Shown: piece after piece, positions 49,490 through 58,180 of the stretch
Layout of the letters: each line of letters opens with the position of its first letter
Numbering within the stretch: position 1 is the stretch's first letter
NCBI GenBank assembly: GCA_965219235.1
Contig: OZ244721.1
Location: forward strand, 682,001 to 746,000
Length of the DNA: 64,000 bases
Origin: CBDHCC01 sp965219235
Lineage (GTDB): Bacteria > Pseudomonadota > Alphaproteobacteria > Sphingomonadales > Sphingomonadaceae
Direction: 5' to 3'
Position numbers and translations under genes: made by a program
The notes under the pieces: generated by a model
Seen by the model: the letters and a program-made list of their open reading frames with translations, nothing else
The model's database searches: none
Told to the model about the DNA's origin: nothing

Positions 49490-51145
49490 CTACCCTTCAG
49501 TTCGTTTCCGCAGTGTGTCCACTGTTAGACCACCTGCGGCGAGCTGATTCATGTCGATCCTCAGATGCAGCAGGCTCAAGCCATCGTGAGCCAGGACGCG
49601 CTTCAAGGCGGGCGCGAACTCGACCGTGCGTTCCACCGTTTCAGCCAAGGCTCCATAGGCGCGGCCGAGTGCCGCGAAATCGGGATTGGTGAGGTCCGTG
49701 CCCGACACCCGGCCGGGATGGTCGCGCTCCTGATGCATCCGGATGGTGCCGTAGCCGCCATTGTCGATCACCAGGACGATCAGCCGCACGCCCAGCCGCG
49801 CCGCCGTCGCCAGCTCCTGCCCGTTCATCAATGCGTCGCCGTCGCCCGCGAGCGCCACCACCGTTCGTCCCGGCAACCGGCGCGCCGCCGCCACGCCTGC
49901 GGGGATGCCATACCCCATGGCGCCCGCCGTCGGCGCCAGTTGGGTGCCCGGCCCGGCATAGCGCCAGTAGCGGTGCCACCAGCCGGAAAAGTTGCCGGCA
50001 CCGTTGCAGATCACCGTGTCCGCCGGGGCGTGCTCGCGCATCGCGGCCAAACACCCGGCCAGGTCGAGGTCGAAGCCGCCGGCCCCGGGCGTCGACCACG
50101 CCTCCCACTCGGCGTGCGCCGCCGCGCCCGCTTCGAAGGACAGCGTGTCGCTCTCCCACAGGTCCGCCTGTTCGGCGAACTCGCTCAGCTCGGCGCAGAT
50201 CGGCAGGTCGGCCCGATAGACGCGGTTGAGTTCGTTGGGGTCGGGATGGATGTGGACCAGCCGCTGGCCGGGATGGTCGGGCGTGATCAGGCCATAGCCG
50301 TCGGTCGTCGCCTCCCCCAGCCGCGGCCCGACCGCGATCACCAGGTCGGCGGCCTTCACGCGCTCGACCAGCTTCGGATTGGGGCCGTAGCCCAGATTGC
50401 CGGCATAGATCGCGCTGTCGTTGGCGATCGCGTCCTGCCGTCGGAAGGCGGTGGCGACCGGCAGGCCCAATCGCTCCGCCCATTGCCGCAGGTGGTGGCC
50501 GGTCTTGGGCGTCCAGCCCGCGCCGCCGGCGATCACGACGGGATCGGTCGCCTCGTTCAACAGCGCCTCGAGCGCCATCATGGCGTCGGCGCAGGCGGGC
50601 TGGACCGGCGGCTCGACGCGCGGCCGGTCGATCGCCTCCACCTCGTCGGTCAGCATGTCCTCGGGCAGCGCCAGGACGACGGGCCCGGGGCGCCCGCTCA
50701 TCGCGGTGGCGTAGGCGCGCGCGACGTACTCCGGAATGCGCTCGGCCGAGTCGATCCGGCCCGCCCATTTGGCGAGCGGCGCGAACATCGCGGGCAGGTC
50801 GACCTCCTGGAACCCCTCGCGGTCGCGCATCGGGCGCGCCACGTCGCCGACGAACAGGATCAGCGGGGTGGAGTCCTGCATCGCCACATGGACGCCGATC
50901 GACGCGTTGGTCGCCCCAGGCCCGCGCGTGACGAACGCCACGCCGGGCCGTCCGGTCAGCCGCGCGTCGGCATCCGCCATGAATGCGGCGCCCCCCTCCT
51001 GCCGGCAGGTGACGAGGTCGATGGTGTCCACGTCGTTCAACGCATCGAGCACCGCCAGGAAGCTCTCGCCGGGGACCTGGAAGATGCGATCGCACCCTTG
51101 CGCGACGAGCTGATCGACGAGAATGCGGCCTCCGGTGCGGGTCAT
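49490..51145 (-). CDS. thiamine pyrophosphate-binding (acetolactate synthase-like) enzyme
   Basis: 551 residues with the three-domain plan of the TPP family. The N-terminal pyrimidine domain has RILVDQLVAQGCDRIFQVPG and the catalytic Glu in CRQEGGAAFMADAD; the central domain has VVIAGGAGWTPKTG; the C-terminal domain has the TPP motif ALAGDGDALMNGQELAT ... IDNGGYGTIRMHQ. It is of the IlvB-like group, but no small regulatory subunit is nearby and FAD-binding residues cannot be judged, so a different 2-oxoacid decarboxylase activity is possible. Monocistronic on the minus strand. Confidence 0.85.
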   Translation of the reverse strand: MTRTGGRILVDQLVAQGCDRIFQVPGESFLAVLDALNDVDTIDLVTCRQEGGAAFMADADARLTGRPGVAFVTRGPGATNASIGVHVAMQDSTPLILFVGDVARPMRDREGFQEVDLPAMFAPLAKWAGRIDSAERIPEYVARAYATAMSGRPGPVVLALPEDMLTDEVEAIDRPRVEPPVQPACADAMMALEALLNEATDPVVIAGGAGWTPKTGHHLRQWAERLGLPVATAFRRQDAIANDSAIYAGNLGYGPNPKLVERVKAADLVIAVGPRLGEATTDGYGLITPDHPGQRLVHIHPDPNELNRVYRADLPICAELSEFAEQADLWESDTLSFEAGAAAHAEWEAWSTPGAGGFDLDLAGCLAAMREHAPADTVICNGAGNFSGWWHRYWRYAGPGTQLAPTAGAMGYGIPAGVAAARRLPGRTVVALAGDGDALMNGQELATAARLGVRLIVLVIDNGGYGTIRMHQERDHPGRVSGTDLTNPDFAALGRAYGALAETVERTVEFAPALKRVLAHDGLSLLHLRIDMNQLAAGGLTVDTLRKRTEG

Positions 51146-51375
51146 GGGTACGGGTCTCCTGTTGTCTGGGCGGCAACGCGCGGGGAAAGCGTTGGTCTCC
51201 TAAGGCCGCGAGAGCCCGTCGTCATGCCCGCGAGGCGGGAGTCCACGCTCCGAACCGGCAAAGCGTTGGAGAAGGCCAGCCTGGATTTGGCTTTCGCGGG
51301 AGTGGCGATGAAGGATATGGTGCCAGGACCATCGATCAGGAACCTGGAGCTCGCGCATTGAACCGATCCGTCACC

Positions 51376-52059
51376 ATGCACGAGACGCACCTGATCGCTC
51401 GCACCGGCTGGCTGCGCGCCGCGGTGCTGGGCGCGAATGACGGGATCGTCTCGACCGCCAGCCTGATCGTCGGTGTGGCCGCGTCCGGCAGTCCGCGCTC
51501 CGCCGTGCTCCTTGCCGGCGCGGCCGGGCTGGTGGCGGGGGCGATGTCGATGGCGGCGGGCGAGTATGTCTCCGTCTCCTCGCAATCCGACACCGAGCGC
51601 GCCGACCGGGAGAAGGAGCGCGCCGAACTGGCCGCCGATCCGGCCGGCGAGGAGCGCGAGCTGGCGATGATCCACGAGGGCCGGGGCCTCGATCCTCAGC
51701 TGGCGGCGGCGGTCGCGCGCCAGCTGACGGAGCACGATGCGCTCGGCTCCCACATGCGCGACGAGCTGGGGATTGGTCACGAGGGCGTGGCGCGGCCGGT
51801 GCAGGCGGCGCTGGCCTCGGCCGCCAGCTTCGCGGTCGGAGCCGTCGCGCCGGTTCTCGTCGCGGGGTTCGCGCCGCTGGGCGCGCTGATCTGGGCCATC
51901 CCCCTGGTCGCGCTGGCGCTGCTGGCGCTGCTCGGCACGCTGGGCGCCCGGGCGGGTGGGGCGCCTCCGGGCAAGGCGGCCGCCCGCGTCGCCTTCTGGG
52001 GGGCGCTCGCGATGGCGCTGACGGCGCTGGTCGGACATTGGGTGGGCACGGCGGTGTGA
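51376..52059 (+). CDS. VIT1/CCC1-family metal transporter
   Basis: Integral membrane protein with five helices. MHETHLIARTGWLRAAVLGA and NDGIVSTASLIVGVAASG are the family N-terminus, AGAMSMAAGEYVSVSSQSD contains the helix-2 signature, and a cytoplasmic helical metal-binding region (DREKERAELAADPAGEEREL) rich in Glu follows, then three more helices. The family moves Fe2+ or Mn2+ out of the cytoplasm. Start ATG 51376; a TTG six codons upstream is also open. About 227 residues. Confidence 0.9.
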   Translation: MHETHLIARTGWLRAAVLGANDGIVSTASLIVGVAASGSPRSAVLLAGAAGLVAGAMSMAAGEYVSVSSQSDTERADREKERAELAADPAGEERELAMIHEGRGLDPQLAAAVARQLTEHDALGSHMRDELGIGHEGVARPVQAALASAASFAVGAVAPVLVAGFAPLGALIWAIPLVALALLALLGTLGARAGGAPPGKAAARVAFWGALAMALTALVGHWVGTAV

Positions 52060-52112
52060 CCGCTTGACGCTGCTCCGCCCGACCCCCTAACCCGCCTCCC
52101 TCAGGAGGCCCT

Positions 52113-52814
52113 ATGAAGAAGCTCTACCCCGACGCCGTCGCCGCCCTGGACGGGCTGTTGCGCGACGACATGACGGTCTGCGCCGGCGGGTTCGGCCTGT
52201 GCGGCATCCCGGAGCGGCTGATCGACGCCATCCAGGCGTCGGGCGTCACCGGCCTGACGGTGGCCTCCAACAACGCCGGCATCGACGGGGAGGGACTCGG
52301 CAAGCTGCTGCGCAGCCGCCAGATCAAAAAGATGATCTCCTCCTATGTCGGCGAGAACAAGGAGTTCGAGCGGCAGTACCTGGCGGGCGAGCTGGAGGTC
52401 GAGTTCTGCCCCCAGGGCACGCTCGCCGAACGCTGCCGCGCCGGTGGGGCGGGAATCGCGGGCTTCTACACGAAGACCGGCGTGGGCACCGTGGTCGCGG
52501 AGGGCAAGGAGGTGAAGACCTTCGACGGCGACGACCACATCCTGGAGCGCGGCATCGTCGCCGACCTGGCGATCGTGAAGGGCTGGCGCGCGGACGAGGC
52601 CGGAAACCTGCAATTCCGCAAGACCGCGCGCAACTTCAACGCGCCGATGGCGACGGCGGGCAGGGTCTGCGTGGCGGAGGTGGAGGAGGTGGTGCCGGTC
52701 GGCACGCTCGACCCCGACTGCATCCACCTGCCCGGCGTCTACGTGAATCGCATGATCGTGGGCGCGCCGTACGACAAGAAGATCGAGTTCCGCACGGTTC
52801 GCGAGGCGGCGTGA
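52113..52814 (+). CDS. scoA: 3-oxoacid CoA-transferase subunit A
   Basis: Subunit of succinyl-CoA:3-ketoacid CoA-transferase, which activates acetoacetate. 233 residues with VCAGGFGLCGIPERLIDAI (family signature), SNNAGIDGEGLGKLL, VGENKEFERQYLAGELEVEF and TVVAEGKEVKTFDG. The expected partner scoB is not adjacent but 4.3 kb downstream, which is unusual. Its TGA overlaps the GTG of the sulfotransferase gene (GTGA). AGGAGG lies in front of the ATG. Confidence 0.95.
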   Translation: MKKLYPDAVAALDGLLRDDMTVCAGGFGLCGIPERLIDAIQASGVTGLTVASNNAGIDGEGLGKLLRSRQIKKMISSYVGENKEFERQYLAGELEVEFCPQGTLAERCRAGGAGIAGFYTKTGVGTVVAEGKEVKTFDGDDHILERGIVADLAIVKGWRADEAGNLQFRKTARNFNAPMATAGRVCVAEVEEVVPVGTLDPDCIHLPGVYVNRMIVGAPYDKKIEFRTVREAA

Positions 52815-53716
52815 TCCGGTCCCACGTGCCACAGCCCAACTTCTTCATCCTGGGCGCGCCGAAATGCGGCACCACCTCGCTCGCCGACTGGCTGGCGCAG
52901 CACCCGCAGGTCTGGTTCTCGCCCGAGAAGGAGCCGTTCTACTGGAACACCGACCACGTCACCCTCCAGCGCAAGACGGCCGACGAGTATGCCGCGCTGT
53001 TCGCCGGTGCCGGGCCGCAGCACAAGGCGGTGGGCGAGGGGACGGTCTATTACCTGGTCTCGCACGCAGCGGTGCCCAACATCGAGCGAGAGCTGCCCGG
53101 ATCGCGCTACATCGTCTGCTTGCGCAATCCCGTGGACATGGCGCACAGCCTGTATCTGGAGGAGCGCTACAACGGCAACGAGACGCTGCCGTCCTTCGAG
53201 GCCGCCTGGGACGCGCAGGAGCGGCGGCGGGAGCGGCCCGACACGCTGCCCGGCGTGGACCCCGTCAACCTGCAATATCACCGCTTTTGCGAAATGGGCG
53301 AGCAGGTCGAACGCCTGTGCGGCACGGTGGACCGCGAGCGGGTGCTGGTGCTCTTCCTTTCGGAGCTCGCCGCCGACGCGCCGGGCACCTTCTCCCGAGT
53401 CTGCCGCTTCCTCGGGATCGACGACATGCCGGTGGACTTCCGCGTGGTGAACACCGCCAAGGAGCGCGCGCTCCCCTGGCTGCACACGCTTCAGAAGCGG
53501 ATCGGCAACTGGCGCAACCGACACGGGCTCGGCCGCTCGCTGGGGCTCGGCCGACACTTGACGGCTTTGAACCGGCGTCCCGGGCGGAAGCCCGAGATGG
53601 ACCCGGCATTGCGTCCCCGGTTGACGGAGGCGTTCGCCGACGACATTCGCCGGCTGGCGCGCGTCACCGGACGCGACCTCGGCGAGTGGCTGGCACCGAT
53701 CGACCGCGCGTCATGA
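52811..53716 (+). CDS. sulfotransferase
   Basis: 301 residues. The PAPS 5'-phosphosulfate loop FFILGAPKCGTTSLADWL (P-loop-like) and the 3'-phosphate motif RYIVCLRNPVDMAHSLYLEE are clear, as in heparan N-sulfotransferase-type enzymes that transfer sulfate to sugars or polysaccharides. No signal peptide or membrane helix, so a cytoplasmic acceptor is expected. First of three genes (sulfotransferase, methyltransferase, glycosyltransferase-FkbM) that look like a surface-glycan cassette inserted between scoA and scoB. Start GTG 52811. Confidence 0.85.
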   Translation: MIRSHVPQPNFFILGAPKCGTTSLADWLAQHPQVWFSPEKEPFYWNTDHVTLQRKTADEYAALFAGAGPQHKAVGEGTVYYLVSHAAVPNIERELPGSRYIVCLRNPVDMAHSLYLEERYNGNETLPSFEAAWDAQERRRERPDTLPGVDPVNLQYHRFCEMGEQVERLCGTVDRERVLVLFLSELAADAPGTFSRVCRFLGIDDMPVDFRVVNTAKERALPWLHTLQKRIGNWRNRHGLGRSLGLGRHLTALNRRPGRKPEMDPALRPRLTEAFADDIRRLARVTGRDLGEWLAPIDRAS

Positions 53717-53747
53717 CCGCCGCGGCGCTCCTCAGCGGGATGTAAGG

Positions 53748-54701
53748 ATGAACGGCGTGATCCGAACCCTGCGGCAGAAAGCGGTCTATGGCTACGGCCT
53801 CGTCAACCGCCCGATGCTGGCCTTCATCGCGCGGCGGCGCAAGGCGTTTCCGGAGTTCCAGGCGCTGGCGGACCGCAGCGGGTTCCAGCTGCGCTCCGAC
53901 GACTACTACCAGCCGACCTACGCGGAGGCGCACCTGCCGGCCGACACCGGCGGCGAGCGCGAGCTGCCGGGGCTCGACCTGAACGCGGCCGGGCAGCTCG
54001 CTTTCCTGGCCGAGCTCGACGTCGCCGACGAACTCGCCGCCCTACCGGACGAGAAGCCCGCGCCCGACCGCTTCGGCTTCCGCAACGACATGTACAGTTG
54101 GGGCGACGCCGAGCTCTATTACGGCATCGTGCGCGCGAATCGGCCGCGCCGGATCGTGGAGATCGGCAGCGGCCAGTCGACTCTGATCGCTCTGGAGGCG
54201 ATCCGCCGCAACCGCGCCGACGACCCGGACTACCGCTGCGAGCTGACCTGCGTGGAACCCTACGAGGTCGCCTGGCTGGAGGGCACCGGCGTCACCGTCG
54301 TGCGCCAGCGCGTGGAGACCGTCGACCTGGCGCTGTTCGACACGCTGGAGGCGGGCGACATCCTGTTCATCGACTCCAGCCATGTCATCCGCCCCTTCGG
54401 CGACGTGCTGCGCGAGTTCCAGGAGATCGTGCCGAGCGTGAAGCCGGGCGTGTTGATCCAGGTCCACGACATCTTCACGCCGCGCGACTATCCCGACAGC
54501 TGGCTGCGCGAGGAGCGGCGCCTGTACGACGAGCAGTATCTGCTCGAAAGCTTCCTCACCTTCAACGACCGTTACGAAGTCGTCTGCGCGGCCAATTGGC
54601 TGAAGCACAATCACTGGGAAGCGCTGACCCGGGCGTGTCCGGGACTGGCCCGCAACGCGTCCTATGAACCGCGCACCTTCTGGTTCCGGCGAGTGGCCTG
54701 A
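53748..54701 (+). CDS. class I SAM-dependent methyltransferase
   Basis: 317 residues. SAM-binding loop RRIVEIGSGQSTLIALEA, the acidic residue in CELTCVEPYEV, and FIDSSHVIRPFGDV belong to a methyltransferase group found in polysaccharide and glycolipid clusters. The first ~90 residues are helical and not obviously part of the fold. ATG overlaps nothing; the gap to the sulfotransferase is 31 bases. Its TGA overlaps the ATG of the glycosyltransferase (TGATG). Confidence 0.82.
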   Translation: MNGVIRTLRQKAVYGYGLVNRPMLAFIARRRKAFPEFQALADRSGFQLRSDDYYQPTYAEAHLPADTGGERELPGLDLNAAGQLAFLAELDVADELAALPDEKPAPDRFGFRNDMYSWGDAELYYGIVRANRPRRIVEIGSGQSTLIALEAIRRNRADDPDYRCELTCVEPYEVAWLEGTGVTVVRQRVETVDLALFDTLEAGDILFIDSSHVIRPFGDVLREFQEIVPSVKPGVLIQVHDIFTPRDYPDSWLREERRLYDEQYLLESFLTFNDRYEVVCAANWLKHNHWEALTRACPGLARNASYEPRTFWFRRVA

Positions 54702-56239
54702 TGACGGTCGGGGTGGTCGTCACCACCTGGAACGACGCCCACTATCTCGACCGCTGCCTGGGTTCCATCCTCGGGCAGACGCGCCGACCCGACCAGGTGG
54801 TGGTCGTGAACGACGGCTCCACCGAGCGGCTCGAGGACCTGGCCGCGGCGGAACGGCGCTTTCCTCATGTCCGCTTCGTCCACCAGGCGAACGCCGGACC
54901 TTCGGCGGCGCGCAATCGCGGTGTCCGGGAGACGACCGCCGAGTTCGTGGCCTTCGTCGACGCGGACGACTGGCTCGATCCCGACTGCCTGCGGGTCCGG
55001 GCGGAGCGGCTGGAGCGCGAGCCCACCCTGGTAGGTGCCTATGGCGGCTTCACCGCCCTCCATCCGGACGGCCGCCGGACCCGCTCGCGCTTCGGCGAGC
55101 ACGCCGGCTGGCTGCACGCGCGGTTGTTCGGCCGGCCGGGAGGCGTTCCGGCCGGACTTCCCCTCTGGCTGTTCCGATCGGACGCGTGGAGCGCGCTGGG
55201 CGGGCTGGACACCAAGCTGCGCATCTACGAGGATATGGACGCGCTCATCCGACTGAGCAGGCTGGGACCGCTGGCGGGCGCCAACGAACCCATGTACATG
55301 AGGAACCTGCGGCCGAACTCCCTGTCGCGCGCCTCTCAGCGCCGGCGGCTGGCCGGGTCCTTCAAGTTCTTGGCCAAGGCGAGAGCCGGTGGCTATTTCA
55401 CGACCACGCAACTAGCGCGTTTCCACCTGAGGAGTGTGCTGAGTTTCGGACGCGGTTCCTTTCTGGCCAGAACGAAGAGAAGGTCTTCCTCCATGAGCGC
55501 TTCCGTTCCGATGCGAATGGCTCGGCTTGCCAGCAGGCTTCCCAGGATCGGGTTCAGGCTGGTGCGCGCCATCGCCGGGCTCAGTGGGGAACGGATGACG
55601 ACGGTCGAGACGCGGTTCGGACCGACCATGACCGTGGATGTGACCGAGGGTGCCTGCTACAGTGTCTTCAAACGGGGATACAATCGCAACTCGAGGGAGG
55701 ACGAGCAGTTCTACGCCCGCACTCTCAAGCGGGATGACGTCGTGTTCGATGTGGGAGCCAACATCGGCTACACCCTCGTCCAGTTCGCGCCCAAGGTCGA
55801 GAAGGTCGTCGCGTACGAACCGTCTCCCCGCGCCTACGCTCTGCTTTCCGCGACCGCCGAGCAGTTCGACAATGTCATCCTTCGGCATACCGCGGTCGGG
55901 GACCAGGAGGGGAGTATCGCGTTTTCCGAAGAAGCCGACCTCTCGGTGTCCTCGGTCGGATCGGGGGACCTGAAGGTGCCGGTCGTCGTCCTCGACGACG
56001 AAGTCGCGGCGCTGGGCCTCGTGCCCACCTTCGTCAAAATCGACGTGGAGGGGCACGAGCCGGCGGTGCTGAGGGGGGCGATGCGCCTGCTGGCGCGCGG
56101 TCCGCGCGTGTTCTTCGAAGCCTTGTCGGACGAGGCGCTGGCCGAGGCGACGGCGGTGCTGGTCGCGGCCAACCCAGCCTATTCGGTGGAGCGGATCGCG
56201 CCGGGCAACCGCAACTTCATCGCCACGGCGGCGCGGTGA
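54701..56239 (+). CDS. GT2 glycosyltransferase-FkbM methyltransferase fusion
   Basis: One open frame of 512 residues joining two usually separate domains. Residues 1-~215 are a family 2 glycosyltransferase (GVVVTTWNDAHYLDRCLGSI, VVVNDGSTERLEDL, VAFVDADDWLDPDCL, the DXD-type acidic pair). Residues ~310-505 are an FkbM methyltransferase (VVFDVGANIGYTLVQF, FVKIDVEGHEPAVLRGA). The linker (about 250-300) is Arg/Ser-rich and has an internal ATG at 55494 with GAAGG in front; reinitiation there could give the methyltransferase alone. The probable product is a methylated, sulfated sugar unit on a surface glycan. Confidence 0.85.
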   Translation: MTVGVVVTTWNDAHYLDRCLGSILGQTRRPDQVVVVNDGSTERLEDLAAAERRFPHVRFVHQANAGPSAARNRGVRETTAEFVAFVDADDWLDPDCLRVRAERLEREPTLVGAYGGFTALHPDGRRTRSRFGEHAGWLHARLFGRPGGVPAGLPLWLFRSDAWSALGGLDTKLRIYEDMDALIRLSRLGPLAGANEPMYMRNLRPNSLSRASQRRRLAGSFKFLAKARAGGYFTTTQLARFHLRSVLSFGRGSFLARTKRRSSSMSASVPMRMARLASRLPRIGFRLVRAIAGLSGERMTTVETRFGPTMTVDVTEGACYSVFKRGYNRNSREDEQFYARTLKRDDVVFDVGANIGYTLVQFAPKVEKVVAYEPSPRAYALLSATAEQFDNVILRHTAVGDQEGSIAFSEEADLSVSSVGSGDLKVPVVVLDDEVAALGLVPTFVKIDVEGHEPAVLRGAMRLLARGPRVFFEALSDEALAEATAVLVAANPAYSVERIAPGNRNFIATAAR

Positions 56240-57102
56240 GCGGAGGCGGGCCGACACGGCGGGGCGCCCGCGCGCTGCCGCTGCTGGCCGTGCTCGCGGC
56301 CACGGCCAGCCTCTCCGGCTGCGTGGCCGCCGTGGTGCCGGTGATCGCGGCCGCCGGCGCCCTGGGGAAGTCGGCGGTGGACGCGCGGGGCGGATCGGTC
56401 GAGGCGAACGACGTGCCGGCCGTCGCTTCCGCTTCGAAGGGCGAGGGGTCGGCTGTTCCCTCGGGAGCGGTGGCGGAGCGACTCGCGCTGACGGCGCTGC
56501 CGGCACCGACCGCCGCCGACCGGACGCCCGGCGCGGACTCGCCCTACGTCCGGCTCGCCCGCTACGCGCTCGCCCAGCGCGACGAGCGCTCGGCGGGCGG
56601 CGCGGTGCGCTCGGTGGTGCTGGCGCCCGGCGTGTCGCTCGCCAGCCCGCGCTTCACGCCCTGCGGCGACCGTCCGCTGGCCGTGCTGATCGACCTGGAC
56701 GCGGAGGGCGCGCCGCTCTCCGTTCCGCTCGACCCGAGCCGCTCGACCGCCGAGCTGGCCGGCGCGCTGGCGGAACTGCGCCGCGCCGACATCGGCGTGC
56801 TGTGGCTCTCCGACCGGCCGGCGGGGCAGAGCGCCGCCGTGCGCGAAGGCCTGGCGCGGGCCGGCTATTGGGGCGAGGGCGACCGGCTGCTGCTGCCCGT
56901 CGGGCCGAACGACCGCAAGCAGGAGCGCCGCTGGGCCGTCGCGCGCGACCGCTGCGTGGTGGCGCTGGCCGGCGACCGGCGGGGCGACATGGACGAGCTG
57001 TACGACTATCTGAAGACGCCGGAGGCGGCGCATCTGCTCGACGGCCTGTGGAACGCCGGCTGGTTCCTGGCGCCGCCCCCGCTCGCGCAAGACAAGGACT
57101 GA
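56236..57102 (+). CDS. HAD-like lipoprotein of unknown function
   Basis: A 288-residue lipoprotein; signal ALPLLAVLAATASLSGC (lipobox LSGC). The body resembles class B / P4-type acid phosphatases: LAVLIDLDAEGAPLSV takes the place of motif I, but the usual D-x-D-x-T is D-L-D-A-E, so the second Asp is kept and the Thr is lost. VVALAGDRRGDMDELYDY resembles motif IV. Phosphatase activity is therefore uncertain. GTG start overlapping the fusion gene stop. It is four bases upstream of scoB and may belong to the original scoA-x-scoB arrangement. Confidence 0.7.
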   Translation: MSGGGPTRRGARALPLLAVLAATASLSGCVAAVVPVIAAAGALGKSAVDARGGSVEANDVPAVASASKGEGSAVPSGAVAERLALTALPAPTAADRTPGADSPYVRLARYALAQRDERSAGGAVRSVVLAPGVSLASPRFTPCGDRPLAVLIDLDAEGAPLSVPLDPSRSTAELAGALAELRRADIGVLWLSDRPAGQSAAVREGLARAGYWGEGDRLLLPVGPNDRKQERRWAVARDRCVVALAGDRRGDMDELYDYLKTPEAAHLLDGLWNAGWFLAPPPLAQDKD

Positions 57103-57105
57103 CCG

Positions 57106-57741
57106 ATGCCCTGGACCCGTGACGAAATGGCGGCCCGCGCCGCCCACGAGCTGGAGGACGGCTACACCGTCAATCTGGGCATCGGCATCCCGACGCTGGT
57201 CGCCAACCACGTGCCGCCGGGCGTCGAGGTGACGCTGCAGTCGGAAAACGGGATGCTGGGCATCGGTCCATTCCCGCTCGCGGGTGAGGAGGACGCCGAC
57301 CTGATCAACGCCGGCAAGCAGACGATCAGCGAGCTGCCGCAGTCGTCCTACTTCGACTCCGCGCAATCCTTCGCGATGATCCGGGGCGGGCACATCGACC
57401 TGACCGTCTTGGGCGCAATGGAGGTGAGCGAGGGCGGCGACATCGCCAACTGGATGATCCCGGGCAAGATGATCAAGGGCATGGGCGGCGCGATGGACCT
57501 GGTCGCCGGCGTCAAGCGCATCATCGTGGTGATGGACCACACCTCCAAGCACGGCGAGCCGAAGTTCATGCCGGACTGCACGCTGCCGCTCACCGGCCGC
57601 AACGTGGTCGACATGATCGTCACCGACCTGGCGGTCTTCCGCCGCCCGGACCACGCCAGTCCCTTCCGTCTGGAGGAGCTGGCGCCGGAGGTGACGGCGG
57701 AGGAGGTGCGGGAGCGGACCACGGCGGCCTACGAGGGGTGA
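57106..57741 (+). CDS. scoB: 3-oxoacid CoA-transferase subunit B
   Basis: 211 residues carrying the catalytic Glu in VTLQSENGMLGIGPFP, with YTVNLGIGIPTLVANHVPPG and RGGHIDLTVLGAMEVSEGG. Together with ScoA this makes the SCOT-type enzyme that transfers CoA from succinyl-CoA to acetoacetate. It is usually adjacent to scoA; here 4.3 kb intervene. ATG follows the lipoprotein stop by three bases. Confidence 0.95.
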   Translation: MPWTRDEMAARAAHELEDGYTVNLGIGIPTLVANHVPPGVEVTLQSENGMLGIGPFPLAGEEDADLINAGKQTISELPQSSYFDSAQSFAMIRGGHIDLTVLGAMEVSEGGDIANWMIPGKMIKGMGGAMDLVAGVKRIIVVMDHTSKHGEPKFMPDCTLPLTGRNVVDMIVTDLAVFRRPDHASPFRLEELAPEVTAEEVRERTTAAYEG

Positions 57742-57861
57742 GCGACCCTGCCCCTCTGGGCAATGTCCAGCATTGGTGGAGAGTGGGTATCAACTTCGGC
57801 TCTCAACAAAGGTCCAGTCTCGAACCTAAACGGGAACCAAGCTTGCTGCGGGATGAAAAAG

Positions 57862-58026
57862 TTAGGGCTGCTTGTCCTTACGCCAGCTGATTGCGCCCAG
57901 ACCACCGAACAAAACGCCGATGATGATCCACACCACCCAATCATCGCCTTGAACAAGCTTGAAGACGCCTAACGCGAGAAATATCACGCCGATGAGCGGA
58001 AAACCCTTCTTTTGAACCTGATTCAT
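57862..58026 (-). CDS. small membrane protein (54 aa)
   Basis: A 54-residue protein with two hydrophobic stretches (LIGVIFLALGVFKLV and WVVWIIIGVLFGGLGAIS) separated by QGDD, so a two-helix hairpin protein. I do not recognise a family. Base composition around it (about 57750-58170) is clearly lower in G+C than the rest of the window. The ATG at 58026 was chosen over a longer upstream frame because it begins the basic, pre-hydrophobic segment. The 120 bases from scoB to this gene and the 154 after it contain nothing else that I can support. Confidence 0.6.
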   Translation of the reverse strand: MNQVQKKGFPLIGVIFLALGVFKLVQGDDWVVWIIIGVLFGGLGAISWRKDKQP

Positions 58027-58180
58027 TTGCTTGTGACCCTCGTCCTTCTTTACCGATGGTATGCCGTAGCTTCGAGCCTGAGAAGGTCTATCAACCCGCA
58101 GCGCGCTGGAAGACATGCCTGAAGAAAGGTAAGGTCATCAAATGTCTGCACTTAGGTGCAAGCGGACACTCCACAATTCC

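Noticed and set aside
57763..57972. 69-residue plus-strand ORF in the AT-richer islet
   Set aside because: Antisense to the small two-helix membrane protein; no hydrophobic or domain pattern, and no ribosome-binding site.
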